Assembly: GCA_017432545.1 (NCBI GenBank)
Contig: JAFRJA010000143.1
Span: 1-49,142, forward strand
Origin: Erysipelotrichaceae bacterium
Lineage (GTDB): Bacteria > Bacillota_I > Bacilli_A > Erysipelotrichales > Erysipelotrichaceae
Direction of reading: 5' to 3'
DNA: 49,142 bases
Each line of letters begins with the position of its first letter. The first letter of the stretch is position 1. A program made the translations under genes and the position numbers. The notes beneath the pieces are model-generated. The model was not told where the DNA came from, did not search any database, and saw only the letters and a program-made list of their open reading frames with translations. This document shows positions 1-7,567 of the stretch, one piece after another.

Positions 1-1
1 A

Positions 2-295
2 AAGGTCAAAAACAGATCTGAAATCTTTCATGTCGTAAAAATAAATGGAAATATAGCAAATCAGGAATCCGGGACAATAGAAACTTATACTGTCAGGGAG
101 TACATTAAGGAAGGATTCAGCAAACACAAACACAATCAGGACTATATCGTTTATCTTCCGACCCTGATTATTTCTATTGTTCTTCCCTTTCCGACATTCG
201 CTTTTTTTCAAATCCTCGGTTTAGATAGTCAGCCTCACAACTATCTCCGTCTTCTTCGGCATCTTAACAGAATAGAGAAAACCGAGAAGGAATGA
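2..295 (+). CDS. C-terminal part of an unidentified membrane protein (cut by window edge)
   Basis: An open frame runs from the window edge to a TGA at 293-295, giving about 97 residues. It has a charged stretch, one hydrophobic segment (around YIVYLPTLIISIV, probably membrane-spanning) and a basic tail ending RIEKTEKE. I do not recognise the family. The last 20 bases overlap the open frame of the DUF4417 gene that follows. Removing one A from the AAAA run at 278-281 would fuse the two frames, reading RIEKPRRNDYIF across the junction. It may therefore be the front part of a broken gene rather than a separate one. Its start lies outside the window. Confidence 0.45.
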   Translation, partial: KVKNRSEIFHVVKINGNIANQESGTIETYTVREYIKEGFSKHKHNQDYIVYLPTLIISIVLPFPTFAFFQILGLDSQPHNYLRLLRHLNRIEKTEKE

Positions 296-809
296 TTATA
301 TCTTTGATGGAACCTATGGCATCTGGAATGCGCTTCTGTACGATAACCAGTTTAAGAGAGGGTTCTGTTTTGACAAGCTGAAAAATGTCAAAGGGATCAT
401 ATGCCCGGATTACAGCATATACGGCGATATGACAAAGGATCAGAAGATCTGGAATGTAGGCAGAAGCAGAAGAATCGGCAGCTATTTTAACAGAATCGGA
501 TTACCTGCAATTCCCAACGTGCATTGGCTGGGACCGGAAAGCTACGAATACTGTTTTGCTGGTTTAAGAAAGAATTCTATTCTAGCCGTCAGTACGTTAG
601 GTTGCTTGCGTTCTAATCTCGATAGATCGTTGTTTATTCCGGGACTGATTTATCTCGTTAATAGTTTAGAACCATCAATGCTGATTCTGTATGGTACATT
701 GACGGAAGAAATCAAAAGGATCCTGAAAACAAACTCTACAGAATATCTGTATTTTCCTTCAGAAATCTCTGAAGCCATGGAGGCCAAAAATGGGAATGAA
801 AGGAAATAG
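276..809 (+). pseudogene. DUF4417-family gene without a start codon (frameshift or truncation)
   Basis: The frame is open from just after a TAG at 273-275 to 809, but it has no ATG, GTG or TTG before the ATG at 429. Similarity to DUF4417 clearly begins earlier: FDGTYGIWN, then CPDYSIYGDM, IWNVGRSRRIGSY, IPNVHW and AVSTLGC occur in the expected family order. Starting at 429 would remove the conserved first third. The likeliest explanation is a one-base slip in the AAAA run at 278-281, or loss of the 5' end by recombination. DUF4417 proteins have no established function; they are common on plasmids, phages and accessory islands of Firmicutes. The 3' end overlaps the start of the toxin-like ORF by 20 bases. 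Family call is confident; pseudogene status is inference and a sequencing error is possible. Confidence 0.7.
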
Positions 810-1173
810 TGGATTCTTCTCTGGAACATCCGGATCCATGAAATATAAGTTGGACATTCAGCGTTTTGGCCTAAAAGGCAAGTTTGGAACTATTGACAAT
901 TTTGTAAAAAATCCCACGAATTTTGGGAAGTATAAAACTAGTAGTATATATAACTGGTTAAAAAAAGATTATGATGTTAAGCCTTTGAGTAAAGGCAGAT
1001 TTGCAGGAATCTCGTATAAAAAGGGTGGCGGATTCAAGGTTGTATATGGGGGAGATAAGCTTCTTCAATATCATCCCAAAGGTGGGCATCATGGAGGAAT
1101 TGCATATTATAAAGTTTCATCTGGTACAGGTGGGACTCACAGATATGATTTAAATGGGAAGGAGATAAAATAA
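790..1173 (+). CDS. Small polymorphic-toxin-like protein
   Basis: The protein has 127 residues. The start at 790 is supported by GGAGG at 779-783, six bases upstream, within the end of the DUF4417 gene. Residues 1-27 (GNSGFFSGTSG then KLDIQRFG) match a recurrent linker that precedes variable C-terminal toxin domains in Firmicutes phage-like and DUF4417-associated proteins. The remaining ~95 residues are basic, rich in Gly, Lys and Tyr, and contain a His/Gly-rich motif HPKGGHHGGIAYYK plus GTHRYD, as expected for a compact metal-independent nuclease-like toxin. The next gene is small, acidic and overlaps its stop codon, the usual toxin-immunity layout. No catalytic mechanism can be assigned from the sequence alone. 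No signal peptide or secretion domain is present. Confidence 0.6.
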   Translation: MGMKGNSGFFSGTSGSMKYKLDIQRFGLKGKFGTIDNFVKNPTNFGKYKTSSIYNWLKKDYDVKPLSKGRFAGISYKKGGGFKVVYGGDKLLQYHPKGGHHGGIAYYKVSSGTGGTHRYDLNGKEIK

Positions 1174-1442
1174 TGACTGTATTATCAAAAGAAGAGTTTA
1201 AATTAATAATCACAGCTCTGGATGCAGAATTATATGAAACTGAAGACGGTTTTTGTTTCAAGATAAACAATGAAATTTATCGTTTGTCCTTGGTACAAGA
1301 TTTAGGAGGTTATGTTATCGAATATGCAGAATCTGAGATTGATGCAAATAACAACTTTTTTGAAGATCTGGATGTAATATCAAACGACTGCCCAAAAGAT
1401 GAACTAATTGCCGCTATCATTGACTATATCAGAAACATTTAA
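1173..1442 (+). CDS. Candidate immunity protein
   Basis: This 89-residue acidic protein starts at an ATG whose A is the last base of the toxin-like gene's TAA, so the two are translationally coupled. It has no membrane segment, no signal peptide and no domain I can name. Its composition is rich in Glu, Asp, Ile and Tyr. Size, charge opposite to the basic upstream protein, and one-base overlap fit a cytoplasmic immunity protein that neutralises the neighbouring toxin by direct binding. The role is inferred entirely from context. A factor-independent terminator follows at 1485, so the pair forms the end of its transcription unit. Confidence 0.55.
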   Translation: MTVLSKEEFKLIITALDAELYETEDGFCFKINNEIYRLSLVQDLGGYVIEYAESEIDANNNFFEDLDVISNDCPKDELIAAIIDYIRNI

Positions 1443-1484
1443 TCTTATCTGGAGCAAGAGACCTGATCCCTCTCTTCTTACTAC

Positions 1485-1510
1485 GACCATTTTGTAAAAA
1501 ATGGTCTTTT
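1485..1510 (+). terminator. Rho-independent terminator of the toxin-immunity unit
   Basis: A perfect 9-bp stem GACCATTTT / AAAATGGTC with a four-base loop is followed by TTTT. The motif ACTACGACCATT at its left edge is repeated nearby at about 1519-1530, so part of the hairpin may be a duplicated fragment. The 1443-1701 interval holds only this hairpin, the next one and the tRNA terminator. Confidence 0.7.
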
Positions 1511-1635
1511 CCTTTGTTTACTACGACCATTACTACGACTAATAATAGCCTTATTTGATGATCTTCCTATTTCGTTTGTTTCTTGTAGTCTGATTTATCT
1601 TTTTTTGTCTCGGATTGTTATGATGTAAGGAAAAC

Positions 1636-1655
1636 GCCTATAATATAGGCTTTTT
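1636..1655 (+). terminator. Orphan rho-independent terminator
   Basis: GCCTAT / ATAGGC with a three-base AAT loop is followed by TTTTT. No gene ends just before it on the plus strand; it probably belonged to a gene lost from the degraded interval 1511-1635, or it is a second terminator for the island. Confidence 0.55.
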
Positions 1656-1666
1656 GGCATATATGA

Positions 1667-1690
1667 AATAAAAAAAGTCCTTTCGGACTT
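1667..1690 (-). terminator. Terminator of tRNA-Lys
   Basis: On the minus strand the stem AAGTCC / GGACTT with a four-base loop is followed by a long T run (complement of the A run at 1667-1676). It lies 12 bases after the 3' end of the tRNA. Confidence 0.7.
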
Positions 1691-1701
1691 CTTGATATCA
1701 A

Positions 1702-1777
1702 TGGTGATTCCCTAGGGATTCGAACCCTAGACCCTCTGATTAAGAGTCAGATGCTCTACCAACTGAGCTAGGGAACC
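1702..1777 (-). tRNA. tRNA-Lys (CTT anticodon)
   Basis: The minus strand folds as a 76-base tRNA starting GGTTCCC and ending with encoded CCA. The D-arm has AGCTCAGTTGGTAGAGC, the anticodon loop reads CTCTTAA (anticodon CTT, codon AAG) and the T-arm has GGTTCGAATCC. The acceptor stem pairs fully with one G-T wobble. Confidence 0.95.
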
Positions 1778-1869
1778 AGATTGAGCATATATATCTTAAC
1801 ACTTTAACATTACCGAGTCAATTTATTTAAGTATTGAATCATAGGGTTTATAAACCGCTCCACATGTGA

Positions 1870-1875
1870 GATAAT
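1870..1875 (+). promoter_or_regulatory. -10 element close to the MATE gene start
   Basis: GATAAT ends nine bases before the ATG at 1885, so a transcript starting at the usual distance would have only 2-3 leader bases. I see no good -35 at 16-18 bases. CGGAG at 1878-1882 could alternatively act as a weak ribosome site on a longer transcript. Confidence 0.35.
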
Positions 1876-1884
1876 AGCGGAGTT

Positions 1885-3252
1885 ATGGAAGAAACCAAGA
1901 CGATAGGAAAAGACTATACGCTGACCCAGCTAGGCCTGTTCGCCCTGCCAACGATCCTGAACGAATCGCTGATCTCGTTGCTTTATACGATCGATGACGG
2001 TCTGTTCATATCCCGTTATGTCGGCCAGAATGCACTGGCGGCTTTTTCCATTCTTTCTCCGATCTTCATGAGCAACATGGCAATGTCTTCTCTGTTCGGG
2101 GGCGTTGCCAGTCTGGCATCCTATAAGATGGGTGAGAAAAGAAGCGAAGAAGCCAGATCAGACTTTAGCACTATGGTCTTACTGGTTTTTGTTTTTGGAA
2201 CGATCATTGCCTTTATTGAGAGAGTATTTCTGAAACAGATTCTGTCTTTCTTGGGAACAACGGATCTGATTTATCCCTACGCGGAATCGTTTTTTAAGAT
2301 CGGTGCCTTGTATACGCCTCTGACCCTGGTATCAAACGTTTTCATGCGTTTCTATGTGCCTTCCGGCAAACCGAAGATGGAGCTGTTCAGTTCGATGGTC
2401 AATGTCGGCTGCAATCTATTCTTTGACTGGTATTTTGTCGTATACAGAGGTGTGGGAATGATCGGTGCAGCCTATGCAAACCTGATTTCGACAGGTCTGC
2501 TGACGCTGATCGGCATTTTCTTCTTTTCCAGCAGACACTGTGAACTGCCTTTTGGGAAGCCGCATGCCAGGATCCTGTCTCTCGTCAGGGATTCTTCCAA
2601 ATACGGCATATCATCCTTCCTGTCGAACCTGTCTGTCGCTTTCGGCAACATCATTTCCAACTATGCCCTGCTGTACTTCGGATCAGAAAAATATCTGGCG
2701 TCCTATACCATTGTTGGAAACATCCAGTGGGTATTCATGAGCTGTTATTTTGGTCTGCTGGGAACGACCGGTCCGGTCGTATCCTATGCCATGGGGGAAA
2801 GAAACAAGAGTAAACTCAGAAAGACCCTGCAGCAGATCTTTATCCTGTTAAGTTTGCTCACAATCGCTACGGTGCTGCTGTTCCTGTGTTTCTCACCGAT
2901 GATCGCGGAACTGTTTATTGCAGAAAGTGCCAGGGATTCCAAGGATCTGATCAACTACGGACTGAGTATCTGCCCATACAGTTTCATCTTTTTCGGCTAT
3001 AACGTCGGAGCCAGAATGGTTTTTGCGTCACTGGGCAACCATCGCATTTCCGCTACCCTGACTTTCTTTCAGGAAGTGCTGTTCTCCAATCTGGCAGTCG
3101 TTCTGCTTCCTTTCCTGTTCGGGATCCGGGGTGTCTGGTTCTCTTTCCTTCTAAGTAATGTTCTGATGTTCTTTGTGACTGCCTATGCGGTAGCGATCAA
3201 TGCGGATAAATACGGATATGGAAGGTCCGGGATCGCGGAACTGCTGGAATAA
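1885..3252 (+). CDS. MATE-family multidrug/cation exporter
   Basis: The 455-residue protein has the length and 12-helix pattern of MATE exporters of the MepA type, which expel drugs or organic cations in exchange for Na+ or H+ across the cytoplasmic membrane. Family features include the N-terminal ALPTILNESLISLLYTIDDGLFISRYVG region, the first-half FMRFYVPSGKPK loop and the equivalent second-half segment with GARMVFASLGNHR, reflecting the duplicated six-helix halves. It stands alone between tRNA genes with its own terminator, so it is likely monocistronic. The substrate cannot be deduced. No regulator lies next to it, unlike staphylococcal mepA. Confidence 0.9.
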   Translation: MEETKTIGKDYTLTQLGLFALPTILNESLISLLYTIDDGLFISRYVGQNALAAFSILSPIFMSNMAMSSLFGGVASLASYKMGEKRSEEARSDFSTMVLLVFVFGTIIAFIERVFLKQILSFLGTTDLIYPYAESFFKIGALYTPLTLVSNVFMRFYVPSGKPKMELFSSMVNVGCNLFFDWYFVVYRGVGMIGAAYANLISTGLLTLIGIFFFSSRHCELPFGKPHARILSLVRDSSKYGISSFLSNLSVAFGNIISNYALLYFGSEKYLASYTIVGNIQWVFMSCYFGLLGTTGPVVSYAMGERNKSKLRKTLQQIFILLSLLTIATVLLFLCFSPMIAELFIAESARDSKDLINYGLSICPYSFIFFGYNVGARMVFASLGNHRISATLTFFQEVLFSNLAVVLLPFLFGIRGVWFSFLLSNVLMFFVTAYAVAINADKYGYGRSGIAELLE

Positions 3253-3260
3253 AATAAAAA

Positions 3261-3282
3261 ACAGGTCTTAGACCTGTTTTTC
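3261..3282. terminator. Bidirectional terminator between MATE gene and tRNA-Glu
   Basis: The stem ACAGGTC / GACCTGT with a TTA loop has T runs on both sides when read on the two strands. It can end the MATE transcript on the plus strand and the tRNA-Asn/tRNA-Glu transcript on the minus strand. Confidence 0.8.
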
Positions 3283-3291
3283 TTTTGATAG

Positions 3292-3368
3292 TGGTGACAA
3301 GTACGGGATTCGAACCCGTGAATGCCGCCGTGAAAGGGCGGTGTGTTAAGCCGCTTCACCAACTTGCC
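3292..3368 (-). tRNA. tRNA-Glu (TTC anticodon)
   Basis: The minus strand reads GGCAAGTTGGTGAAGCGGC at the 5' end and ends with encoded CCA, 77 bases. The anticodon loop CTTTCAC gives TTC (codons GAA/GAG). The T-arm GGTTCGAATCC and a paired acceptor stem are present. It follows tRNA-Asn on the same strand after seven bases, so the two are probably cotranscribed. Confidence 0.95.
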
Positions 3369-3375
3369 ATAACAA

Positions 3376-3451
3376 TGGCGCCCGAAACAGGACTCGAACC
3401 TGTGACCTGCCGGTTAACAGCCGGACGCTCTACCGACTGAGCTATTCGGGC
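3376..3451 (-). tRNA. tRNA-Asn (GTT anticodon)
   Basis: A 76-base tRNA on the minus strand starts GCCCGAATAGCTCAGTCGG and ends GCCA with encoded CCA. The anticodon loop TGTTAAC gives GTT. Acceptor, D, anticodon and T stems all pair. Confidence 0.95.
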
Positions 3452-3504
3452 ACATTGCTTATAAAGTTTAACATAAGATATTTTAATTTTCAATAATAGG
3501 GAAA

Positions 3505-3530
3505 TAAAAAAATTGCTCTTACGAGCAATT
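3505..3530 (-). terminator. Terminator of the minus-strand membrane protein gene
   Basis: The 8-bp stem AATTGCTC / GAGCAATT with loop TTAC is followed, on the minus strand, by a T run (complement of 3505-3510). It begins four bases after the stop codon of the gene at 3535-4257. Confidence 0.8.
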
Positions 3531-3534
3531 TTTA

Positions 3535-4257
3535 CTAGTTTTCAGTAGCAACTCCGGAAATACCGTCACGATTTGCACAGGTCTTACACAATCTGACACG
3601 GTTGGCCGCAATCGCTTCAGAGACGGTTCCATAGGTCAGCTGTTCAGACTGGTTGAGGTGTGAACAGTCATCATGAGTATGATAGACCTTGCCGAATGTT
3701 GACCAGTAGACTGTTTCTGAACCTAAAACATCCATGGCGGCTGCTTTCTGTTCGGAAGAAACAGGGTTGAAATCATAGGATGCTACCCCGCCGATCAGTA
3801 AGCAGATAACAGCTGCGACGGTGGCGATAGTCTTGGTCTTCTTGTCAGTGTTCTTGTCAGTTAAGGCTAAGATCGCAAATGGTACAAAGGCAACAGCCGC
3901 AACGATGACACCCATGTTGTTCCAAAGCCAGAATTTGAGCTGGTTTTCTTCGGAAGCCGGGTCGATGTGGTTGGCCTGTTTCCATAATTGTGAGCCAATG
4001 ATCACAAATACCAGGTCAAGAACTAAGAACAGGATCAGCTGATAGAGCTGAGGCATGAACTTGAGATCGAATTTGCCTAATAAGACCATCAGAGCACAGA
4101 TCTCGAGCACAAAGGCTATTGCCCAGCAGATCACCGCACCGATTCTTTTCGGTTTTGCATCACCGACCGGTTTGGCCTGTTTGGCTTCGATCTTCTTGGC
4201 AGCCTGTTTGGTCTCCTCACTGGCGGCGACATAAGTCTTCTTTTTTCTTTCTGCCAT
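3535..4257 (-). CDS. Four-helix membrane protein with a Cys/His C-terminal tail
   Basis: The 240-residue protein starts with a Lys/Ala-rich cytoplasmic stretch (1-37). Four hydrophobic helices follow at about 40-62, 69-92, 113-134 and 142-160, then a C-terminal domain of ~75 residues. That domain contains VYWSTFGKVYHTHDDCSHL and CKTC, an H-x4-C-x-H ... C-x2-C pattern typical of small metal-binding modules often seen attached to Firmicutes membrane proteins. Function is unknown; a metal-binding or redox-sensing role is only a guess. It is monocistronic and divergent from the XRE gene at 4337. A GGGGG-containing ribosome site lies about 11 bases before the ATG. Confidence 0.75.
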   Translation of the reverse strand: MAERKKKTYVAASEETKQAAKKIEAKQAKPVGDAKPKRIGAVICWAIAFVLEICALMVLLGKFDLKFMPQLYQLILFLVLDLVFVIIGSQLWKQANHIDPASEENQLKFWLWNNMGVIVAAVAFVPFAILALTDKNTDKKTKTIATVAAVICLLIGGVASYDFNPVSSEQKAAAMDVLGSETVYWSTFGKVYHTHDDCSHLNQSEQLTYGTVSEAIAANRVRLCKTCANRDGISGVATEN

Positions 4258-4290
4258 AAAGTTATTATCCCCCTATATATATTTATCACT

Positions 4291-4296
4291 ATTATA
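4291..4296 (-). promoter_or_regulatory. -10 element of the minus-strand membrane protein gene
   Basis: On the minus strand TATAAT lies about 34 bases before the ATG at 4257, leaving a ~25-base leader with an AGGGGGAT ribosome site. No -35 with ideal spacing is evident. Confidence 0.5.
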
Positions 4297-4324
4297 AAAC
4301 TTTTTTGATTTGTTAAGGCAATGA

Positions 4325-4330
4325 TAGAAT
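4325..4330 (+). promoter_or_regulatory. -10 element giving a probable leaderless mRNA
   Basis: TAGAAT is followed by six bases and then the GTG start at 4337. There is no Shine-Dalgarno sequence between, and AAGG at 4315 is too far away. The -35 is not clear (TTTTTG at 17 bases). Transcription would start at or one base from the start codon. Confidence 0.45.
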
Positions 4331-4336
4331 GTTAGT

Positions 4337-6064
4337 GTGAATTATCTGCCAAGCAAACTTTCAAAACTGCGCAAACACTACAACTATTCCCAGTCCTATC
4401 TGGCGGATGTTTTAGGTGTGGATACGCTGGAATACATGAACTATGAAAATGGTTCGAAGATGATCAGCTACGAACAGATGAAGAAACTTTCTTCACTTTA
4501 TCACATCGATATGATGGAGGTCTTCACCAATTCCGATGAAGTGACGCTCTATGATGTAAACAAGGCTAACACCGATGAGATCAATATCGATTACTTCACC
4601 AGGGAAGAGACGTTCTTGGATAAAGTAAAGGATTTCTACGAACAGAACAAGATCGCTTCCACGATCATTGCAGTCCTGGTCGTCACGATCATCATCATGT
4701 CGATCGTCTTGAAAAATACGGCAAGGCCTTATACGCTGGTCAAGGACAATATCAACAGGCTTTCGGTTTCTGAGACCACTGTCGTCTATATCGATGACTA
4801 TTCAGGTGTCAACGGTTCCGGTTCTAACGCAAATGGTGAGCTGTCCAATCTGACTTCTTCCGGGGCGATCAAAGTTTGTGAAGGAGAAGGTTTTACGATC
4901 ATCCTCAATGACAACGGAACTTTAAGCAGTGCCGGTCTTATCGACAAGTATGCCAAGGAGATCGAGGACTGGAAGAATATCGTCGATGTGGCGGCCGGTA
5001 ATGCGCATGTCGTGGGAGTGGATTCCAATGGCCGAGTCAGATGCAGCGGCGATGAGAGCCAGGGTGCCTGTGAACTGGCCGGGACCAACAATATCAAGAA
5101 AGTCTATGCGACGGATTTCGGTACGATCGTAATGGACAATGAAGGTGTACTTCAGTATTGCGGTTCTTTTATCGGTTCAAGTTCTTTAAAAAACTACTAC
5201 AACATCAAGGACATCGCATCCAGTGACAATATACTGGCAATCCTCAATGGCGACAACACGATCGATGTCTATTCGAATAATTCATTAAACTATCTGGAAG
5301 CTGAGTCATGGGATGATATTGTCGATGTTGCCTGTGGTGACAGCTATGTAGCCGGTTTAGATCGTTATGGCAAGGTCCATATCGAAGTAGATAATGATGA
5401 GATCCGCAAGGAAGTGGAGAAGTGGTCCAACATCATTGCGATCGATGGTGCTTCCGATTATCTGGTCGGTTTTGACGGGATGAAGATCTATGGCGTCGGT
5501 AATAATTCCTATGGACAGTTCAAGAAAGAAGAACTGGTCAAACAGCGTCTGGATATGGTAAGTGATGTGGAATACACGATCGATATGGATTCTATTTCTG
5601 TCCAGTTTAAAGGCGTAAGCAATGCCTCAGGTTATCTGGTCAGTATCGATGTCGGTATCGGTGTTTCAAGACGTATCGAAAAGGAAGAGATCGTTAAGTT
5701 TGAAACGGCGAATATGACTCAAGGCAAGAACTATACCATTACGATCGTTTCGATCGGTGAAGGCGACTATACCGATTCCGATCCGTATACTCTGAATTTC
5801 ACTTATGAGAAACCGGAGGAGACCTATACCTTTAAAGAGGGTGAAAACATGTCGGAAGAAGAATATGTGAACTATCTGCTTTCTTTAGGCGTCAGTGAAG
5901 AAAACATCAAAGCGGTAGAGGGAGCGGAAGATGATATCTGCACCGGTGAGGTCAGGACCGTGTCTTCGAGTTCGCTTGATGGAAAGACACTGACCCGCAG
6001 CGAACTTTTAAGCAGTGAGATAGAATATACTTATTGTAGGATCAAAGAAAATGAAGAAGAGTAA
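4337..6064 (+). CDS. XRE-HTH transmembrane protein with RCC1-like and fibronectin-III regions
   Basis: The 575-residue protein has an XRE/Cro-type helix-turn-helix at residues 1-62, a transmembrane helix at about 105-127 and a large outer region. Residues ~135-405 contain RCC1-like propeller repeats (IVDVAAGNAHVVGVDSNGRV, then similar units with VDVACGDSYVAGLD and IAIDGASDYLVGFDG). Residues ~415-500 resemble a fibronectin type III domain (YTIDMDSISVQFKGVSNASGY ... NYTITIV). The last ~75 residues resemble a PASTA-like lobe (SEEEYVNYLLSLGVSEENIKAVEG). Such HTH-TM-ectodomain proteins may couple envelope signals to DNA binding, but no target is evident. The start is GTG, with MNYLPSKLSKLR beginning the HTH directly. 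It overlaps the next small gene by 14 bases. Confidence 0.75.
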   Translation: MNYLPSKLSKLRKHYNYSQSYLADVLGVDTLEYMNYENGSKMISYEQMKKLSSLYHIDMMEVFTNSDEVTLYDVNKANTDEINIDYFTREETFLDKVKDFYEQNKIASTIIAVLVVTIIIMSIVLKNTARPYTLVKDNINRLSVSETTVVYIDDYSGVNGSGSNANGELSNLTSSGAIKVCEGEGFTIILNDNGTLSSAGLIDKYAKEIEDWKNIVDVAAGNAHVVGVDSNGRVRCSGDESQGACELAGTNNIKKVYATDFGTIVMDNEGVLQYCGSFIGSSSLKNYYNIKDIASSDNILAILNGDNTIDVYSNNSLNYLEAESWDDIVDVACGDSYVAGLDRYGKVHIEVDNDEIRKEVEKWSNIIAIDGASDYLVGFDGMKIYGVGNNSYGQFKKEELVKQRLDMVSDVEYTIDMDSISVQFKGVSNASGYLVSIDVGIGVSRRIEKEEIVKFETANMTQGKNYTITIVSIGEGDYTDSDPYTLNFTYEKPEETYTFKEGENMSEEEYVNYLLSLGVSEENIKAVEGAEDDICTGEVRTVSSSSLDGKTLTRSELLSSEIEYTYCRIKENEEE

Positions 6065-6236
6065 GATCTGGCGGATAAAGGGTTTTGAGGGAAAGTTTTC
6101 CGATGATGAGATCGTTGAACTGATCAAAAGAGGTGAACTTAAACCCGATTACTGCTTATCGACAAAAGATATGAAGAAGTGGATAAAACTGTCGGACAGT
6201 ATCTATCAGTTTTATCTGAAGGAGGTTAAGAAATGA
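6051..6236 (+). CDS. GYF_2/DUF4339-like mini protein
   Basis: This 61-residue protein (KIWRIKGFEGKFSDDEIVELIKRGELKPDY ... WIKLSDSIYQFY) matches the pattern of the GYF_2/DUF4339 fold: a W, then G-x-F-x-x-x-E-I, a G-x-L-x-x-x-x-x turn and a W-x-x-L-x-x-S end. These modules bind peptides, usually as part of larger membrane proteins; here it is free-standing. It lies between the XRE protein and cysS and overlaps both (14 bases upstream, ATGA downstream), so all three are translationally coupled. It probably works with the upstream protein; no enzymatic residues are visible. Confidence 0.65.
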   Translation: MKKSKIWRIKGFEGKFSDDEIVELIKRGELKPDYCLSTKDMKKWIKLSDSIYQFYLKEVKK

Positions 6237-7567
6237 AACTGTATAACAGCTATACTTTAAAGACGGAAGAATTCGTTCCGATCAGAGAAAATGAAGTCAG
6301 TATGTATGTCTGCGGACCGACGGTCTATAATCATGCGCATATCGGCAATGCCCGTCCGATCGTAGTTTTTGATACGCTCAGGAGAACTTTTGAAGCTCTG
6401 GGTTATAAAGTAAAATTCGTTTCCAACTTTACAGATGTCGATGACAAGATCATCAATAAGGCGATCGAAGAAGGCGTGAGTGAGAAAGAGATCGCGGAGC
6501 GTTATATCAAGGCCTATAACGATGTAAGAAATTCTTTGAATATCATTCCGTTGGATGTCACACCGAGAGTTACAGAGACGATGGATGAGATCATCGAATT
6601 TATTGATAAACTGGTCAAAGGCGGAAATGCCTATGTGGTTGACGGTGATGTCTATTTCTCCGTTGAATCTGATCCTTCTTATGGTGAACTGTCACATCAG
6701 AAACTGGAAGATCTCAATGCGGGTGCTCGCGTCGAGACTAATGATCTAAAACATAATCCGCAGGATTTTGCTTTATGGAAGAAGACTGATAAAGGTATCA
6801 AATGGGATTCGCCATGGGGTGAAGGCCGACCCGGCTGGCATACGGAATGTGTCGTCATGATCGGGAAGGAATTTGATTCCGGTCTGATCGATATCCATGG
6901 TGGCGGCAAGGATCTGAAGTTCCCGCATCATGAGAATGAGATGGCGCAGTCTGAGTGCGCCAATCATCATCACTTGGCCAATTATTGGGTCCATAACGGC
7001 ATGCTCGAAACCAAGGGTGGCAAGATGTCGAAGTCTTTAGGCAATACCCAATGGGCAAAAGATGTCATTGCGAAGTACGGTTCAAATCTTGTCAGATGGT
7101 TCTTATTATCAGGCAAGTATCGCGATTCCTTGATCTATGATGGTGAGACTTTCAATGCGGCAACTACCGAATTAAACAAGATCACGACCGCTTTAAAACA
7201 GGTCGAGGTCAAGAGCCAGATCGAGGGCTTTACTTTAAGTAATGATTTCAATGAAGATAAGTATAAAGAATTCTTAGATCAGATGGCTGACGATCTCAAT
7301 ACACCTAATGCCTATATGGTGATCTTTGATACCTTGAAACTGCTCAATCAGTCTTTAAGGACAAAGGATATCAACTGGAAAGATGTTTCTGCCAACTACA
7401 ATGCGATTGAAAAGATGCTGGAGATATTAGGTATTTTTGTGGATAAGGTCGTTTTGAGTGAAGAAGATAAAGAGATCTACAGTAAGTGGAATGAGGCCAA
7501 AAAGGCCAAAGATTTTGAAACAGCTGATAACTATAGGACAATACTGACTGAAAAAGGGATCCTGTAA
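6233..7567 (+). CDS. cysS: Cysteinyl-tRNA synthetase
   Basis: The 444-residue class I enzyme charges tRNA-Cys with cysteine in the cytoplasm. The zinc-binding first Cys (MYVCGPTVYNHAHIGNARP), the HIGH-type motif HAHIGN, the second zinc cluster (HTECVVM and FPHHENEMAQSE) and the KMSKS loop GGKMSKSLGN are intact. Its length is slightly below the usual ~465, from a shorter C-terminal domain. GGAGG lies eight bases before the ATG at 6233, and ATGA overlaps the stop of the preceding gene. It is followed by mrnC and rlmB, as in Bacillus; cysE and gltX are not upstream as they would be there. Confidence 0.97.
   Translation: MKLYNSYTLKTEEFVPIRENEVSMYVCGPTVYNHAHIGNARPIVVFDTLRRTFEALGYKVKFVSNFTDVDDKIINKAIEEGVSEKEIAERYIKAYNDVRNSLNIIPLDVTPRVTETMDEIIEFIDKLVKGGNAYVVDGDVYFSVESDPSYGELSHQKLEDLNAGARVETNDLKHNPQDFALWKKTDKGIKWDSPWGEGRPGWHTECVVMIGKEFDSGLIDIHGGGKDLKFPHHENEMAQSECANHHHLANYWVHNGMLETKGGKMSKSLGNTQWAKDVIAKYGSNLVRWFLLSGKYRDSLIYDGETFNAATTELNKITTALKQVEVKSQIEGFTLSNDFNEDKYKEFLDQMADDLNTPNAYMVIFDTLKLLNQSLRTKDINWKDVSANYNAIEKMLEILGIFVDKVVLSEEDKEIYSKWNEAKKAKDFETADNYRTILTEKGIL

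Noticed and set aside
1034-1270. Minus-strand ORF across the toxin-immunity junction
   Set aside because: No promoter or ribosome site; the plus-strand genes have coupled starts and a terminator.
1480-1530. Repeated ACTACGACCATT as a CRISPR-like or attachment-site repeat
   Set aside because: Only two copies about 39 bases apart, one forming part of a terminator; no spacer pattern and no integrase in the window.
1702-1777. tRNA-Lys as integration site for the island at 1-1442
   Set aside because: I found no repeat of the tRNA 3' end on the other side of the accessory genes within the window and no integrase; the left boundary is outside.
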